DNA of 64,000 bases from Hyaloscypha bicolor E (lineage: Eukaryota; Ascomycota; Leotiomycetes; Helotiales; Hyaloscyphaceae). Below the pieces are notes generated by a model. The model did no database searches, was not told the DNA's origin, and worked only from the letters and a program-made list of their open reading frames with translations. Positions 33,815-44,967 of this stretch are shown in pieces (the stretch's first letter is position 1; every line of letters starts with the position of its first letter). Position numbers and translations under genes: made by a program. Where the stretch lies: contig NW_020194667.1 in assembly GCF_002865645.1 (NCBI RefSeq), positions 310,001 through 374,000 on the forward strand. The letters run 5' to 3'.

Positions 33815-34930
33815 TTAAGCTCTGGAAAGCTCGGGCTCGGACACGGCCTCACCTTGGGCTTGTACGGCGCTGAAAGCGGCCATGATGTCGTCTGCGAGAG
33901 TGGAAGGAGGGGTCAGGACGGTGAATCCATCAGGTGGGGTTCCGTATCGTTGGAGCCGGACCGGAGATGATAGTGGAGTCGTTGTTTTTGGTTCCTGATG
34001 TGGGATCTACAGTACCTTCGTAGGTTTCGATCATCTGGGCAAAATTTACATCAGCTTTTGATTTCGCGGAGAAGTAATAATGGTGGGAGGGGAGGGGAGG
34101 AAATTGGAAATAGATCACAATCTCCCAAAAGTGATTTGGGCACGAGTTTGATGACTGGTTGTAAAATCACATGGTTGGATCTTGCTCTCCCGCGAGATGC
34201 TGGATCGTACTAGTGACATCTGAGGTTATCTTCATGTCTTCCGTGATGTGCATCAGTGTTGAGAAGATGGGAGTTGAATCCATACATTTTGTTGCGTGGT
34301 CGGTTGGTCCTGAGATCGTAACTGTTTGCATGGCGAAGAAGCTTGGGACTCGGAACGCGAATGATGGAGCTCGAACTTGCCAGATATCGCCTGATGGCTT
34401 CGGCTTTTGCGTAGCGTCAGAGTCGGGTATCATGCCGTTTTATGACGATGCTGTGATCCCCAACTATGCTTGCTCAGCTAGTTGCTGTGGGTTTAGAAGC
34501 AGCGAGGAGCATTTTGAAGGCGGTGGCGGAGTCGACGGTATGGATTGGGTACGCGTCTGGCCCGGAGTGGGTTGTGATGCCGAACACCCAGAGCTTCACG
34601 TAGACTGATCCTTTGGATGACAGGCCCTCGATGATTGAAGTGCCGAAATATCGATGCTGATGTAGATGGTTACGAAGAGCAAGTCCGTACTGTATCTTAC
34701 GCCAATGACAATTCCTCCGTCTCCTATAAAGTGAAATGGCCTATAGTTGATGAAAAAGTCGGCATCTGCATCGAGATAGGCTTCCGATGGACCAAAATTT
34801 AGATGAGCTGACAATAAGCCTCCTCCCACGGGAAATTTCGGGCGACGGAAAGTATGCTTGGCCGGTTATTGAAAGTCCACCATCCAGAAACCGGCTGGTA
34901 ACTTGACCCAGTCTGATGGAAGAGGCAAGT
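33815..34930 (-). pseudogene. Decayed DUF6603-like protein, C-terminal part
   Basis: Minus-strand pieces in changing frames resemble the C-terminal region of the large fungal DUF6603 proteins. They are GGGLLSAHLNFGPSEAYLDA, FFINYRPFHFIGDGGIVIGV, FVTIYISIDIS, then after a frame change YFGTSIIEG and VKLWVFGITTHSGPDAYP, then IWQVRAPSFAFRVPSFFAMQ and finally YGTPPDGFTVLTPPSTLADD to TAA at 33815-33817. At least two in-frame stops and three frame changes separate them, and no clean intron accounts for all. The N-terminal bulk of such proteins (often over 1,000 residues) is missing upstream. Function of the family is unknown. Family identity is by motif recall, so moderate. Confidence 0.5.
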
Positions 34931-36271
34931 ACTCTATTGTCATTGTAAAAAATCGTTTCCACAAGCTTCGAGAGAAAAGTGGCTCTAGGCCCCAGCACTC
35001 ACTTTATTATCATTAACCAACTCTTTAGAAATTTCGTTTCACGTCCCCCGAATATTGCCTTCTATGCTCGGGAATATCCTGAACTGATGTCACAATATAT
35101 CAAAGTTCTCAGCCTGGCAATCCCCGTTCTTAAGACATTCCGCTTCACCTTGCATAATCCTTGAACATACAGTTCTCCAACCAACATATATCCCCTGTCA
35201 TTCCGACGTCTCAGAATCCGAGGCACCGAACATCCATACAGCAAAACGGGAATGGCTCCTTGCTGAGCTTTGCGGGACGCCATTCCGATGTATCCTTTCG
35301 CCGTCACGAGCAGTCACGGCGAGGAAGAAGTCTGATCAGCCTGATCTCGTTCTTCTCCGCCACGAGAGGCAAATAATCCATGTCGTTGAGATCGACCTGG
35401 GTTCGGGCCTGCTGCATAAGCGTCGAAGCCCCGCAGCATTGAACAATGAATGAAGCTGGGATATGATATTAATAACTGCGCTTTATTATAATATGTAGGA
35501 GAAGACAGAGAATGCAGCAAGAAAGGGCGATCAGCAGTGCCGCCACTACCAGGGGTGAGCCTTGCCCTGTCGGCAAGAATGAATTTGGATAGAACTGGTT
35601 CCGATGAGGCTCCGAGTATCCTCGTCAACTGAGCCAACCGGGGACGAGGCCGTCAGCTCTAGAATGTGGTTAAACATGCTAGAATTAAAAGCAAATACTA
35701 GACACAGCGCCTCGAGATTATGATGCAGAAGAGGATCATTTGGTTGAGAGATGAAAGAAGTTGTGGGAAGGTTGCTGCGCACAGGGAGGTGTCGCACATG
35801 CAGGAAGGCCTCACGTGACACAACCAATGAGGTACAGTAACATCGGGAAGCTTCGAAGCCTTGCCGTCCTTGAGGCAAAACTGGAAACTGCCCTCCATCA
35901 CTGAGGTTGTACAAGCCAACGAAGAACAATCACACTATTACAAGGCTATCAAGAACACTCCTAATTACACGCTTTGCATCCCACATATACATGAATAACA
36001 AAACAGGACCAGTCTCGTCTCGTCATCTTTGCCTGCTTCTGCTTCGATGCATTTGCTCATTTCACAATCATAAAGCGCCATCCGTCCTTCCCTTCCCGTT
36101 CCGAACAAATGAATAACGCCAAAAGCGAAAGGTATCTAGCGCGCGATTCCAACAAAAACAAAATAAATAACATCGTGCGGAAATGACATCCAAGAAGTAC
36201 AAGGAGAGGAAATAATTTATCCAAAACCCCCACTGTGCAAGGATCAAAGTCCCTCAATCTTCGTTCAAGTG
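34931..36271. other. Intergenic, no gene supported
   Basis: Only short scattered frames occur. The right part is probably the 3' UTR of the gene starting at 37744. Confidence 0.5.
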
Positions 36272-37744
36272 TCAAGTAGACATCTGCGGCCTCGCTCCCT
36301 TCCCCTTCCAACTCTTCGTTCTCACTAGCTTGCCGAAAGCGATCGTGCGTCTCTCCTTCGGCGTCGGTATCGACGTAGGAGAGCGAACAAGCTCTCCCGC
36401 ACCCTTGATGATATCCTCGTACCTCACCTTCTCCCCTGCCTCCACCTTCTTACTCTCTAAGGAGGAGGTTCGAGGAAGGGAGGTGGATATACGGAGAGGT
36501 TCGCGATCTGACTCAGCGGTCTCGATTGGCTCGCTTGTAGCTTTCTCCTTTTCTGACTCGGTAGCAGCAATAGAGAGGTTGAGCATTGATGCCGAGGCCT
36601 CAGAGTTTTCGCGGGGTCTGATGACGCCCGCTGTGTATGCGAGTGAGATCTTTGGCATACTTGGTTTGCGTGCCTTGCTCAGGAAGCTCGCACCCCACCG
36701 TGTTGGAGTTTTGGGCGTCTGTTCCTCCCTCTCCTCTCCAACATTGTTGTTGTTGGTATTCTTCGACAGCGGGATGTATGATGTCGATGTGGTAGAGGTA
36801 GGAGTAGCGAAGGGATCGGAGTTTAGGAAGGTGTGTGCGCTTTGGGAAGCGGATTGGAAGGAGTTTTTCGTGTTCGTGACGAGCGAGGTGAGGTTCGATG
36901 CTAGGCGGGAGGACTTTCGTGGTGCTAAGGAGGTGTTGGTGTTGGAAGGCATGAGGGAAAGGCTCGTTGTTGATGCTGCATAGGGGACTGCTGTTGTGCT
37001 GGACGGAGGGGGCGAGTAGAGGGAAGTAACGCTGGAAATTGACATTCTTCTCAAGGTGGGGTGGAGCTTTAGAGGTGTTGGTCTTCGTGTTGATTTCTGT
37101 AGTGAGGATGTGGGCGTGTGGGAGGAGGTAAGTGTTTCGAGCTTGAGAGTAATTCTTTTGTTGGCGGTGGAGGGAGAGGTATTTGGGACGTTGATCTCGA
37201 CAATTTGGGGTTTGCCAACGCTGGTGAAGGATACTACTCTCGCAGTGTCTTCTTGTGATTTCCTGCTTGAGGCTCTCGGCGAGGATGCCCGTGTTGCTTT
37301 TGCGTCTTCCGAGCTGGTGCCTTCTTCGAAGTCGGTGGGTGAGTCGTCGTTGTCGTCTGAGAAGGAAGCATCTTCCTCGCTCGAAAGGTATAGTTCATGA
37401 GGATCTGACTCGTGAACGAGCGATATCTTGTCTTCCTCCTTCTGTCTCGACCCATCCAGATTCTGCAGCTCAAGCATGACGTTCTCCAACAGTCTCGAAG
37501 CCCTCTTCTCGCTCCGTTGAGGCACAACCGGAGGCTTGACAGGCTTTTTGGGCCGCCCACGATGAATTATACTGCCCTCCATGTCCGAATCATCGCACTC
37601 CTCTTGGTCGTATTCCTCAAAATATTCGTACCCGCTATCCTGAACTGTCTGTTCCCTCACTTCCCCGATCTGTTGTTGAAGAAGGACAGAGTGCTGCTCC
37701 TGGCCATCTTCCCTCAAAGAACCCATCTTCGTAAGTAGCGGCAT
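36272..37744 (-). CDS. Hypothetical Ser/Thr-rich disordered protein
   Basis: This is a single open frame of 490 codons without introns. I recognise no domain. It has an acidic N terminus (YEYFEEYDQEECDDSDMEGS), then basic GRPKKPVKPPVVPQRSEKRA that could be a nuclear signal or AT-hook-like stretch. A second acidic patch (SSEEDASFSDDNDDSPTDFE) precedes a long Ser/Thr/Pro-rich middle. The C terminus is ordered-looking and basic (VRYEDIIKGAGELVRSP, then RRTIAFGKLVRTKSWKGKG). The second Met (MGSLRED) is an alternative start six codons in. The composition and continuous length support a real gene, perhaps a phosphoprotein. No function is proposed. Confidence 0.72.
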   Translation of the reverse strand: MPLLTKMGSLREDGQEQHSVLLQQQIGEVREQTVQDSGYEYFEEYDQEECDDSDMEGSIIHRGRPKKPVKPPVVPQRSEKRASRLLENVMLELQNLDGSRQKEEDKISLVHESDPHELYLSSEEDASFSDDNDDSPTDFEEGTSSEDAKATRASSPRASSRKSQEDTARVVSFTSVGKPQIVEINVPNTSPSTANKRITLKLETLTSSHTPTSSLQKSTRRPTPLKLHPTLRRMSISSVTSLYSPPPSSTTAVPYAASTTSLSLMPSNTNTSLAPRKSSRLASNLTSLVTNTKNSFQSASQSAHTFLNSDPFATPTSTTSTSYIPLSKNTNNNNVGEEREEQTPKTPTRWGASFLSKARKPSMPKISLAYTAGVIRPRENSEASASMLNLSIAATESEKEKATSEPIETAESDREPLRISTSLPRTSSLESKKVEAGEKVRYEDIIKGAGELVRSPTSIPTPKERRTIAFGKLVRTKSWKGKGARPQMST

Positions 37745-40387
37745 ATCTCCCTGCCTTTATCTCTCTGAAACGGCTCCAAATTGTTCTCTTCTTCTTTCTA
37801 GCCAGGGACTCCTTTCGCCAAAACCTTCCAAAAGGCACGATCTCGGCGGCGCGCAATGTGATTATCGCACTGAGAAATACTCCGGGATCTATAGTTGACG
37901 GAGCTTGAGGATTATCGTGGCTCTTGGGATGGTTGTACTACAATCAACAGTATGAAGACGTAATTGCAGGATCGCAGTGGGAAAACGGATGAATTAGCAC
38001 CGAGAGTAATATATGTAGTGCAACGATGACTTGAAATAGAGGAGCAGGGAAGCAGAGCTATTCTTTGTGAGGATTGCAAGGAGGCGTGACGTTTCATGTA
38101 GAAAGCCGAAACGATGGAAAAGGTTCCGCGATAACCTGAGTACCCGAAACATGAGTAAACTTTGGAAAACCAAATGGAGGGTGCGGGAGGAGAAGAGGAT
38201 TTAAACAGGTGCATAAAAGAAAATAGAGAGGGTGTGCCATGCCAACTGTGCGTGGGACGATGAGCTGGACCTAGAACTGGACCTCGAACTGGACCTGCTT
38301 GCTGCCCGCCATCCTGTGCCTCCCTACTCACACGACGAACTCTTTCTGGTGCATCATCCCTCCAGCCAGCCAGCTCGTGCATTCCGATGAGCCAATCTCA
38401 GGGCCCTCTCCTCGAGGCTGTGAAGAGGATTGCTAGCCGGGCCAGCAAGTGTCCAATGCGAGACCAGGGTGACCAGAATAGCCCCTGGTGGCCGTTGGCG
38501 GTGGCTTCTCGAATCCCTTGCCATGTCCAGCAAATCACGAGCTCTCGTCGGGCCCCAGCCGAGACGCACATTCTTTGCGCTGGCGAGTGTGCTGTCTGCC
38601 CTCCTTTCAGGCTGCTGTCGTTCCTGCTATCGCCGTTTCATGTATGGGATGAACGAGCGAAAGAGAGCCCCATTTCAGCTGCAATCGTCCAAATCCGCGT
38701 CCAGCCCGAAGGAAGGGGGCCTCCGTGTGTCAGAATAGAAAGTCAACGTTCTCCAAGAGGCACGGAGTGTTTGTGACCTCTGCAACTCACCTGGCCCCGA
38801 CCACTACGCGGTCGGTCACCGGGACGGGAGGAACATTCTTGCTCCATGTTCCAAGGTGCAAGCACTTCCACCAAACGCTCCCCGTTCCAAGTTCGCGGCC
38901 GATCACTTGATCCCGCATCTCCGGAACATGCTTCAAACGTGCCACAGACGGCCTGTCAGGAACGCTAAACTTGTTCCAGATCCTGCATATCTCAGACCAG
39001 GCATAAATCCACCAATGCAGCATCTCTGCATCACCACGCATAATTTCTCACCAGAAAGTACACGAAAATAACGAAATATCAAGCTGTTGTACAATGAAAA
39101 GAAATGATCTTCCGATCCATGATGAAAATCGATAAACACATCCGGGCTGGGGATGCAATAAAAGGATCTGCTATGATTCTCGTCACACTTGGATCTGGAA
39201 TGGGAGAAATGTGGGGTTCCCTGACATCATTGAAGCTGGAATGGATGTGTCGGCCAAGGCTGGCATGCGGCATTCAGGCTTTGTTGCGCCAAAAAGTCTA
39301 GATAAGGATGTTTCGTCATGACAATACGTCCAGATGGGTTTCATATCTCAAAGTTTTGATAGCAGTATCATGAGATGAGTTGCCTTGAGAGGTCGAGTGA
39401 GCTGTTGCTTGTACTGCAGGGACTACCCTGTTCGCAGGTACAGTGCGAGAGTTCGTCAAGTGCATCGCCGTTGATCAATTTATGCCGTGGCAATGGACAT
39501 GATTCAGGGGAAGGGGACCAGACAGGTGCAGACGCTGCCATCAGGAATCGATGTTAATGATGAACTGGCGCGCTTTCTTCGTTCATTGAATGGATTATCC
39601 GACAACGCGTATTGCTGTTCTGGTAATGACACACGCATGCGTAGTCCTTGCCCTCGAGCCAGGGTATCTCTGCCTTCTCCGTGCGTAGCCCAGATATCAG
39701 GGCCTCGATGATAGTCGTGGACGCCATGTTGCAGGGCTCCTGTCTTCAAAGACAGCCTCCAACAGCTGCCGCTATCCGGCGCCCGCCATCTACCCTCTAC
39801 TGTTGAAATTGTGTTGCTTGACGATTGAGTGGGGTTAGTTTTGATGGAAGTCAACAATGACAAGTTTGGATCAAGGGCAAGGAGCGAAATTAAGCGAGGC
39901 CCTGCTCGACTTCTTGCTTAACCGTCTAAAATAGCTGTAAAGCAACCACTCAATGCCGTGTTGCAATAGATATAATTATGGTAAGGGGGAAAGGAAGAAA
40001 TGAGGCACGGCAATCAGGATTCGGCGTCTATTATGGACCCTATTATTCATTCACTGTTCATTGAACATTGGATTGACTCTTTCACCCATTCCCCATCCCA
40101 ACCACCAACACCGCACCAAGTAGACGTCTTTCTTTCATGCACAAAGTGTAATACAAAAGGAAAATAAACATATGGGAGAATGATGACCCATGTGCCCTCC
40201 CATGCCCCGTGCGTTCCCATGCTTGCTTTGATCTGACATTAACGAGTTTTCTATGACGGGATGGTACTCCTCCAGTCCTGCCGTTTGGTATATTGTACAG
40301 AGAAGTAGATCCAGTTTCTATCTCTAGACTGCTTCCAAGGCCACAGTCATCGCCGGTTCTGACCGGCTTCGTCTCATCTACTCAGAT
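37745..40387. other. 2.6-kb region without a supported gene
   Basis: Several frames of 60-130 codons occur on both strands, but none has recognisable domains, and overlapping frames on the opposite strand look equally likely. A short imperfect triplication CTGGACCTxGAA lies near 38267-38300. Upstream signals of the hypothetical gene at 37744 and the 3' UTR of the elongase probably occupy the ends. A non-coding RNA cannot be excluded. Confidence 0.5.
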
Positions 40388-41609
40388 CTATGCCTTGCGC
40401 GAGCGGGTCGAAGGGCGGCCCGGCGTGGCGGATGAGACGGCGTGTCCGTTGGTTCCATTTGCATGGCCGTTCTTCTTCTCGGGCACGATCTTTCCATGGG
40501 TAAGAGCTGCAATATCTGGGAGCTCCGCATCCTTGAGCGAGCGTGCAGCCTTGCGGCCTGTGGGGCGCTTTCCATCTTTCTTGTAGGTTGCGATGTAGAA
40601 GGAGATAAACAGGAGGAGGTAAGAGCTGATGACACCGATGCCCGAGAAGGCGGCAAACTCCTCACCGGCGCATTTGCCGTGATTAGGCATCCATGGGAAG
40701 TATGTCGAGGTGAAGTAGGTGTAAGATGCGAAATAGACGAACCCTAAAGGGAAATGTCAGCAGCTGAACGGCACAAGAGATAGGGCGCTGTGTTTCAGCC
40801 TTACCGAGTGCAATCACGAACTGGATGATCTGCAGACGGGTGATCCATTCCTTCCACCAGATTCGGACTCCCCGCGCGCTCTGGAAGTAATACCAGTACA
40901 TGACAACGTGGACAAACAGGTTGAGGGTGATCACGGTCCATGATACTGATGTCAAGCCAATCAATTGGGTGTAGCAGAGGAGCGCTGTTGCGCCGTGGTG
41001 GTAGGTGTGCAGGAAGGCTTCACAGTACATTAGCAGGTATTTTCGCCAATACCAAGGGCTTTCGTACTCAATGGCTTCTTCTTCAGCACCAAGAAGATTG
41101 TATCAATAAGTTCGAGGTATTTCGTGAGGTAGTTCAGCTGGTGGCTGTCAGCAAAAGTTCTTCAGCCTGATCCAGGGGCGCATCCGTACATAGTAGAGGA
41201 TCACCAAATTCGGTGTCCAGCCACCCTTAACGTCGCAGATAGTGTAGAAGAGGCCATGGTTGTAGAGCGTAGGAATCAATTGCTCCAGGAATAACGCTAA
41301 TAAAACCGCGCTGATGCTCGTAAGGTAGAAGTTGTGGATCATGAAGGGTAGGTTCAGCTTGAAGGCTGGACGGTTGCGCATTATCTCCCTCCCGCCAAAA
41401 ATTACAATGTAGTATGCAAGAATAGTGAAGCCGGCCTCCTTCAGCGTCGACATTGGGGTAACTCGCGGCTGGAAGTCGAAGTCCTGCGGATGATAGCCCA
41501 TGACCGGAGTAAAGGCCATGTCGAAGAGAGGCCATAACTTCACGCCGAACGGTCGCTCAAAGCTGGGCAGCGGCAGCGCCTTCAGGATATCCGTCGCGCT
41601 GGACGACAT
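40388..41609 (-). CDS. Very-long-chain fatty acid elongase (ELO family, FEN1/ELO2-like)
   Basis: This is the endoplasmic-reticulum condensing enzyme that extends fatty acyl-CoA with malonyl-CoA, supplying sphingolipid and membrane chains. Four exons (41609-41190, 41137-41068, 41017-40805, 40743-40388) give 352 residues. Introns are 50-61 bp with branch sites CTGAC or CTAAT. The ELO motifs are rebuilt only when spliced: [16 protein letters not shown] (ELIDT at 149-153) and [13 protein letters not shown] (HxxHH at 167-171). Multiple hydrophobic helices surround them. The C terminus is charged ([15 protein letters not shown]). The start MSSSATD is chosen because upstream residues in the same frame do not look like the family N terminus. 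Confidence 0.95.
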
Positions 41610-42712
41610 CGCGGAAGCCGGGTATGGGGACCGTATGTCTGCAGCGATGATAGAGATGTTGTGCCGATGGGATTGACGCGATTTCGGTGCTTCCGGAGAA
41701 AATGGTACTCGAACACGCGGACCCTGAAAAAAAGCGGCGACACGTTGCAACTTCCACCCAAACAGAGTTGAAAGCAAAAAAAAAAGGCAATTAATAAGAA
41801 ACGGGTCGAGAATGGAAAGACTCGAGGAAGGAGCGACGAGAAGAGGTGGCGGTCAGCGAAGACGACCTGGGAATGTGGTGAGTGAAGTTGCTGCGAGAGA
41901 AAAAACGAAGATCCTGATTGTCACCAAAGGGGTCAGGCCGATTCCCGTCGCTTCGTTTCCTTTCCTCGAAAGGGGTGTGCCGAAATTGGCTGAACTCGCA
42001 GCTGCCGCAGCATGTGATTGGGATGAGCACGTGCCGTGGTTCACATTTATCAATTTCTTCAATTGTGATCTATGGAGGCTTTTAATCAAGCTGGTTTCGA
42101 TTGGGAACCTGCGGATTAAAATTTGTGATGTTGCGCTGGAGTCTGGAGAAAGAGAAGTGGGCCGGGAAAGGCAGTGGAGCACGTGCGGGCTCGAGCCAGG
42201 ACCCCTTTTCCCTCCCATTTACATTTTGAAGCATACTGAGCCTCACGTATTCAACTACGTATTGAGAAATTGCTAATAGGAAGAGATTCCGAGGTTGGAC
42301 TCCACGTTTTGTTATTTGTTCATGTTCACGGACTGGAGTCTCCCCGACTATCCGTTTATTGCCCCCGCCTTCACATCCCGTTGTATCCACCCCCAAGATT
42401 CCCAAATCCCACCCCAGAATCCATTCCAGGATTCCCTACTCTTGCCCCTTCTGGAACATGGTATAATCGAAAACCCAAGACATATCAGCTCCCTTAGAAA
42501 ATGATTCCCATCCCCGCTGTCATGAAGTCTTGGTCAAACTCCGCGCCCGGAGTTTCTGCTGAAGCCAAGTCCTCCTGAAATTTTGGAGGACTAAAGGATA
42601 AAAGAGTTTGTGCCACGCCGCGTATAATTTGAGGACTATCAGGCGGGTATTGCTGAGAGAGAGTTCTGCTCCTCAATCTTTCCCTCTTTAAGTATCTTCA
42701 ACTGAAGCTGCC
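41610..42712. other. Elongase promoter and intergenic spacer
   Basis: No gene is supported. The first few hundred bases lie upstream of the minus-strand elongase. Confidence 0.5.
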
Positions 42713-44500
42713 TCATAATCCTCGCCCCTTCAGAGAAAGCGGTGAATTCCGAGTCAAAATATCCAATAGCTTAAGACCCTCCTCGTAATACTCTCTATAC
42801 TTTCCTCTCAACACAGGTCCTAAAGGAGAAAAGACTCCACTTATCTGAGAGATTATCGTCTGATGAGGTAGTCTGAGATGATGCATGTGCCTAAAACAGC
42901 TGTCATTTCGACTGCTGCCATCGAGCATGGAGTATCGATGTGAACTTCCCCCTAGAAGCTCGAGTAGCTGGGCTTCTTCATTCAGAGTTTTGATGCAAGT
43001 GTTGATCGGCGTTACTCCGAGGGCTTTTGCCAAGACAAGATCGGAAATGTCGAAATGAGCTTCTTGGAATGCTCGCGGGGTGAGTGGGTCGATGAAACTT
43101 CTCTGCATTGCTGAATCTGGACAGTCTCAAGTACAAGCTAGCCGTTGAGGAAGCATGTAATGCATCCGAAAGTCCCGGAGCAATACATTGTGCGTGCAAG
43201 AAAAATAGAGTAGGGTTCTCGACCTTCAAGTACACCATAGACAATGAGGCAATATTCTGCCCTCTTCAATGACAAGGTAGAAATCTTGCTAACGCAGCTC
43301 GTGTCCGGAGTTTCCAATTTGAAAGCTGGGTGAAGTGTATCGATGAGTCCCTCCTTGAAGCTCTGAGCGCCGACGGCAACAACTTTGGGATTCAACCCTT
43401 TCTGCCCCCTGTGTAGGAGTGTTCGGGAACGACTGCATAAGCCGGCAAATTTTGAGGTTGGTGAGTACATCTGTGAACAGAATTGGTGCATCACGATCCG
43501 TGGAAGTGGTATAAGGCGTCTCGCTGGGAATCTTGACTTTGTAATAGCCTTCTAGTATCAGAGGCTAGCGACCTAGAAATGTATTGTAGAAGCTGGCAAC
43601 AATTAGCAGTGCTTAGATTATATACAAATTGTCATACCAATCCCATACGTATATATTTCAGAACGCTTTCCGCCGGGTCTCCTTATCGAATTCTGATATT
43701 GGTTCTCACCTATCTTCGAGAGAGAGATTGATTTCTTGGGCTTCCTTTGCAGTCTCGGCAAGAATGGTATGACTACCCTTAACATTCCCCGCACTGACGT
43801 GAGTTGCGATATAAGATCCAGCTGTTAGATACCAAGCAACGACGGTTTCCGAGGCCACTAGCCGTCAAGTTTGCAACCTGCGGCGTTACCTCGAACTTCC
43901 AGAACGTCTGGTGGGACATGGAGCAAAAACTTGGACCATTTCGGATGAGGGAAGAACTCCAAACTATTGACGCAAATTCCTAGAATCAAAGACTCCGAAT
44001 TGGATGTCTCCTTCGCCGTTATATTTTGGTAGATTTCCTCATATAGTCAGTTGATATGAGTTGGAAAACGCTGGAATAGGAAGTCAAGGACTTGGCGGGT
44101 TGGAAACAGCTTTATGACTTCAGGTCGTGTTCTCCGAGGATCGAGGAATGATGGTTCTGATGCTGCATCAGGATCTGGTGGGTGATATCCCTCAATGCTT
44201 GACCGCTTCGTTTAGTCTTCCATTAGAACCATGGTGTTTTGGGGGCCGACAAGATGTTTCCAAAGACCGAAGAGCCTATGCAATCCAGAACTCGGACCGC
44301 CTCCTCACTTCTGCCATCGGGAGGCGTGCTTGGACGATTCTTGATCCCACTCTCTTCGCCGTCCTGCCGCTGCCGTCTGACAGCGATGTTTCCCCGCCCG
44401 GATGTGCCTTTCCTACTTCAAACTGGCATAGGTGAGCAGATCTCCTACTCAAACACCGGTTACATGGCCATTCTCGATTGCCCTTTGCCACTTTAGCAGC
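42713..44500 (-). pseudogene. Relic of a Zn2Cys6-type regulator, plus an unassigned fragment
   Basis: Minus-strand fragments in changing frames resemble a fungal zinc-cluster regulator subfamily. REWPCNRCLSRRSAHLCQF lies near 44470-44410. PTRQVLDFLFQRFPTHIN then a stop then LYEEIYQN lies near 44090-44020; the family usually has Trp there, so TGG to TGA is likely. SESLILGICVNSLEFFPHPK lies near 44000-43930. Many stops and frame changes follow. The last part holds an open frame (42713-43108, RSFIDPLTPRAFQEAHFDIS) that I cannot assign and that may belong to another decayed gene. No product is expected. Confidence 0.5.
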
Positions 44501-44967
44501 TGTAATAAGGTGTGGAGGGAGCCATCAACTGCCTTCTGCTTCCGATGATCGCATTCTTTTGCTTGAAACAATGCCCCGTTGCCCCGTTTCCTTTGGTGGT
44601 TTAATTTCGATTGATTGAGAGGAGCTCATGGCCTTCTGTTTGGATTCTGTTGCAGAAGAGCCGGTGTAACGTCGTCTCGGGTATCGTTGTGAGAAGCAGC
44701 GAGGTCGAAGTGATCGCTACGCCGCTTTAGGATATCGAGACTACAGGGGTTTGACTTGATTCAATTTGTAGCGTTCAAAACTATTTTCACGCTTTTTATT
44801 GTCTTTGACCTACTCAGAAAAGGCAGTGTGGTATTGATTATGATCTAGCTAAAATCTACCTGTACAAGAAATAGGGACGGAAATTGAATCGAATTGAGTC
44901 ACAGAGCCTCGACAGGAAAGCGACCCTCATGAAGAAATGCCTCACTTCAAGTGTTCAAGCAACTCAT
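44501..44967. other. Intergenic, no gene seen
   Basis: A short spacer between two pseudogenes. I see no recognisable feature. Confidence 0.5.

Noticed and set aside
38387..38776. 129-codon plus-strand frame
   Set aside because: No domain, odd composition, and overlapping alternative frames; more likely chance.
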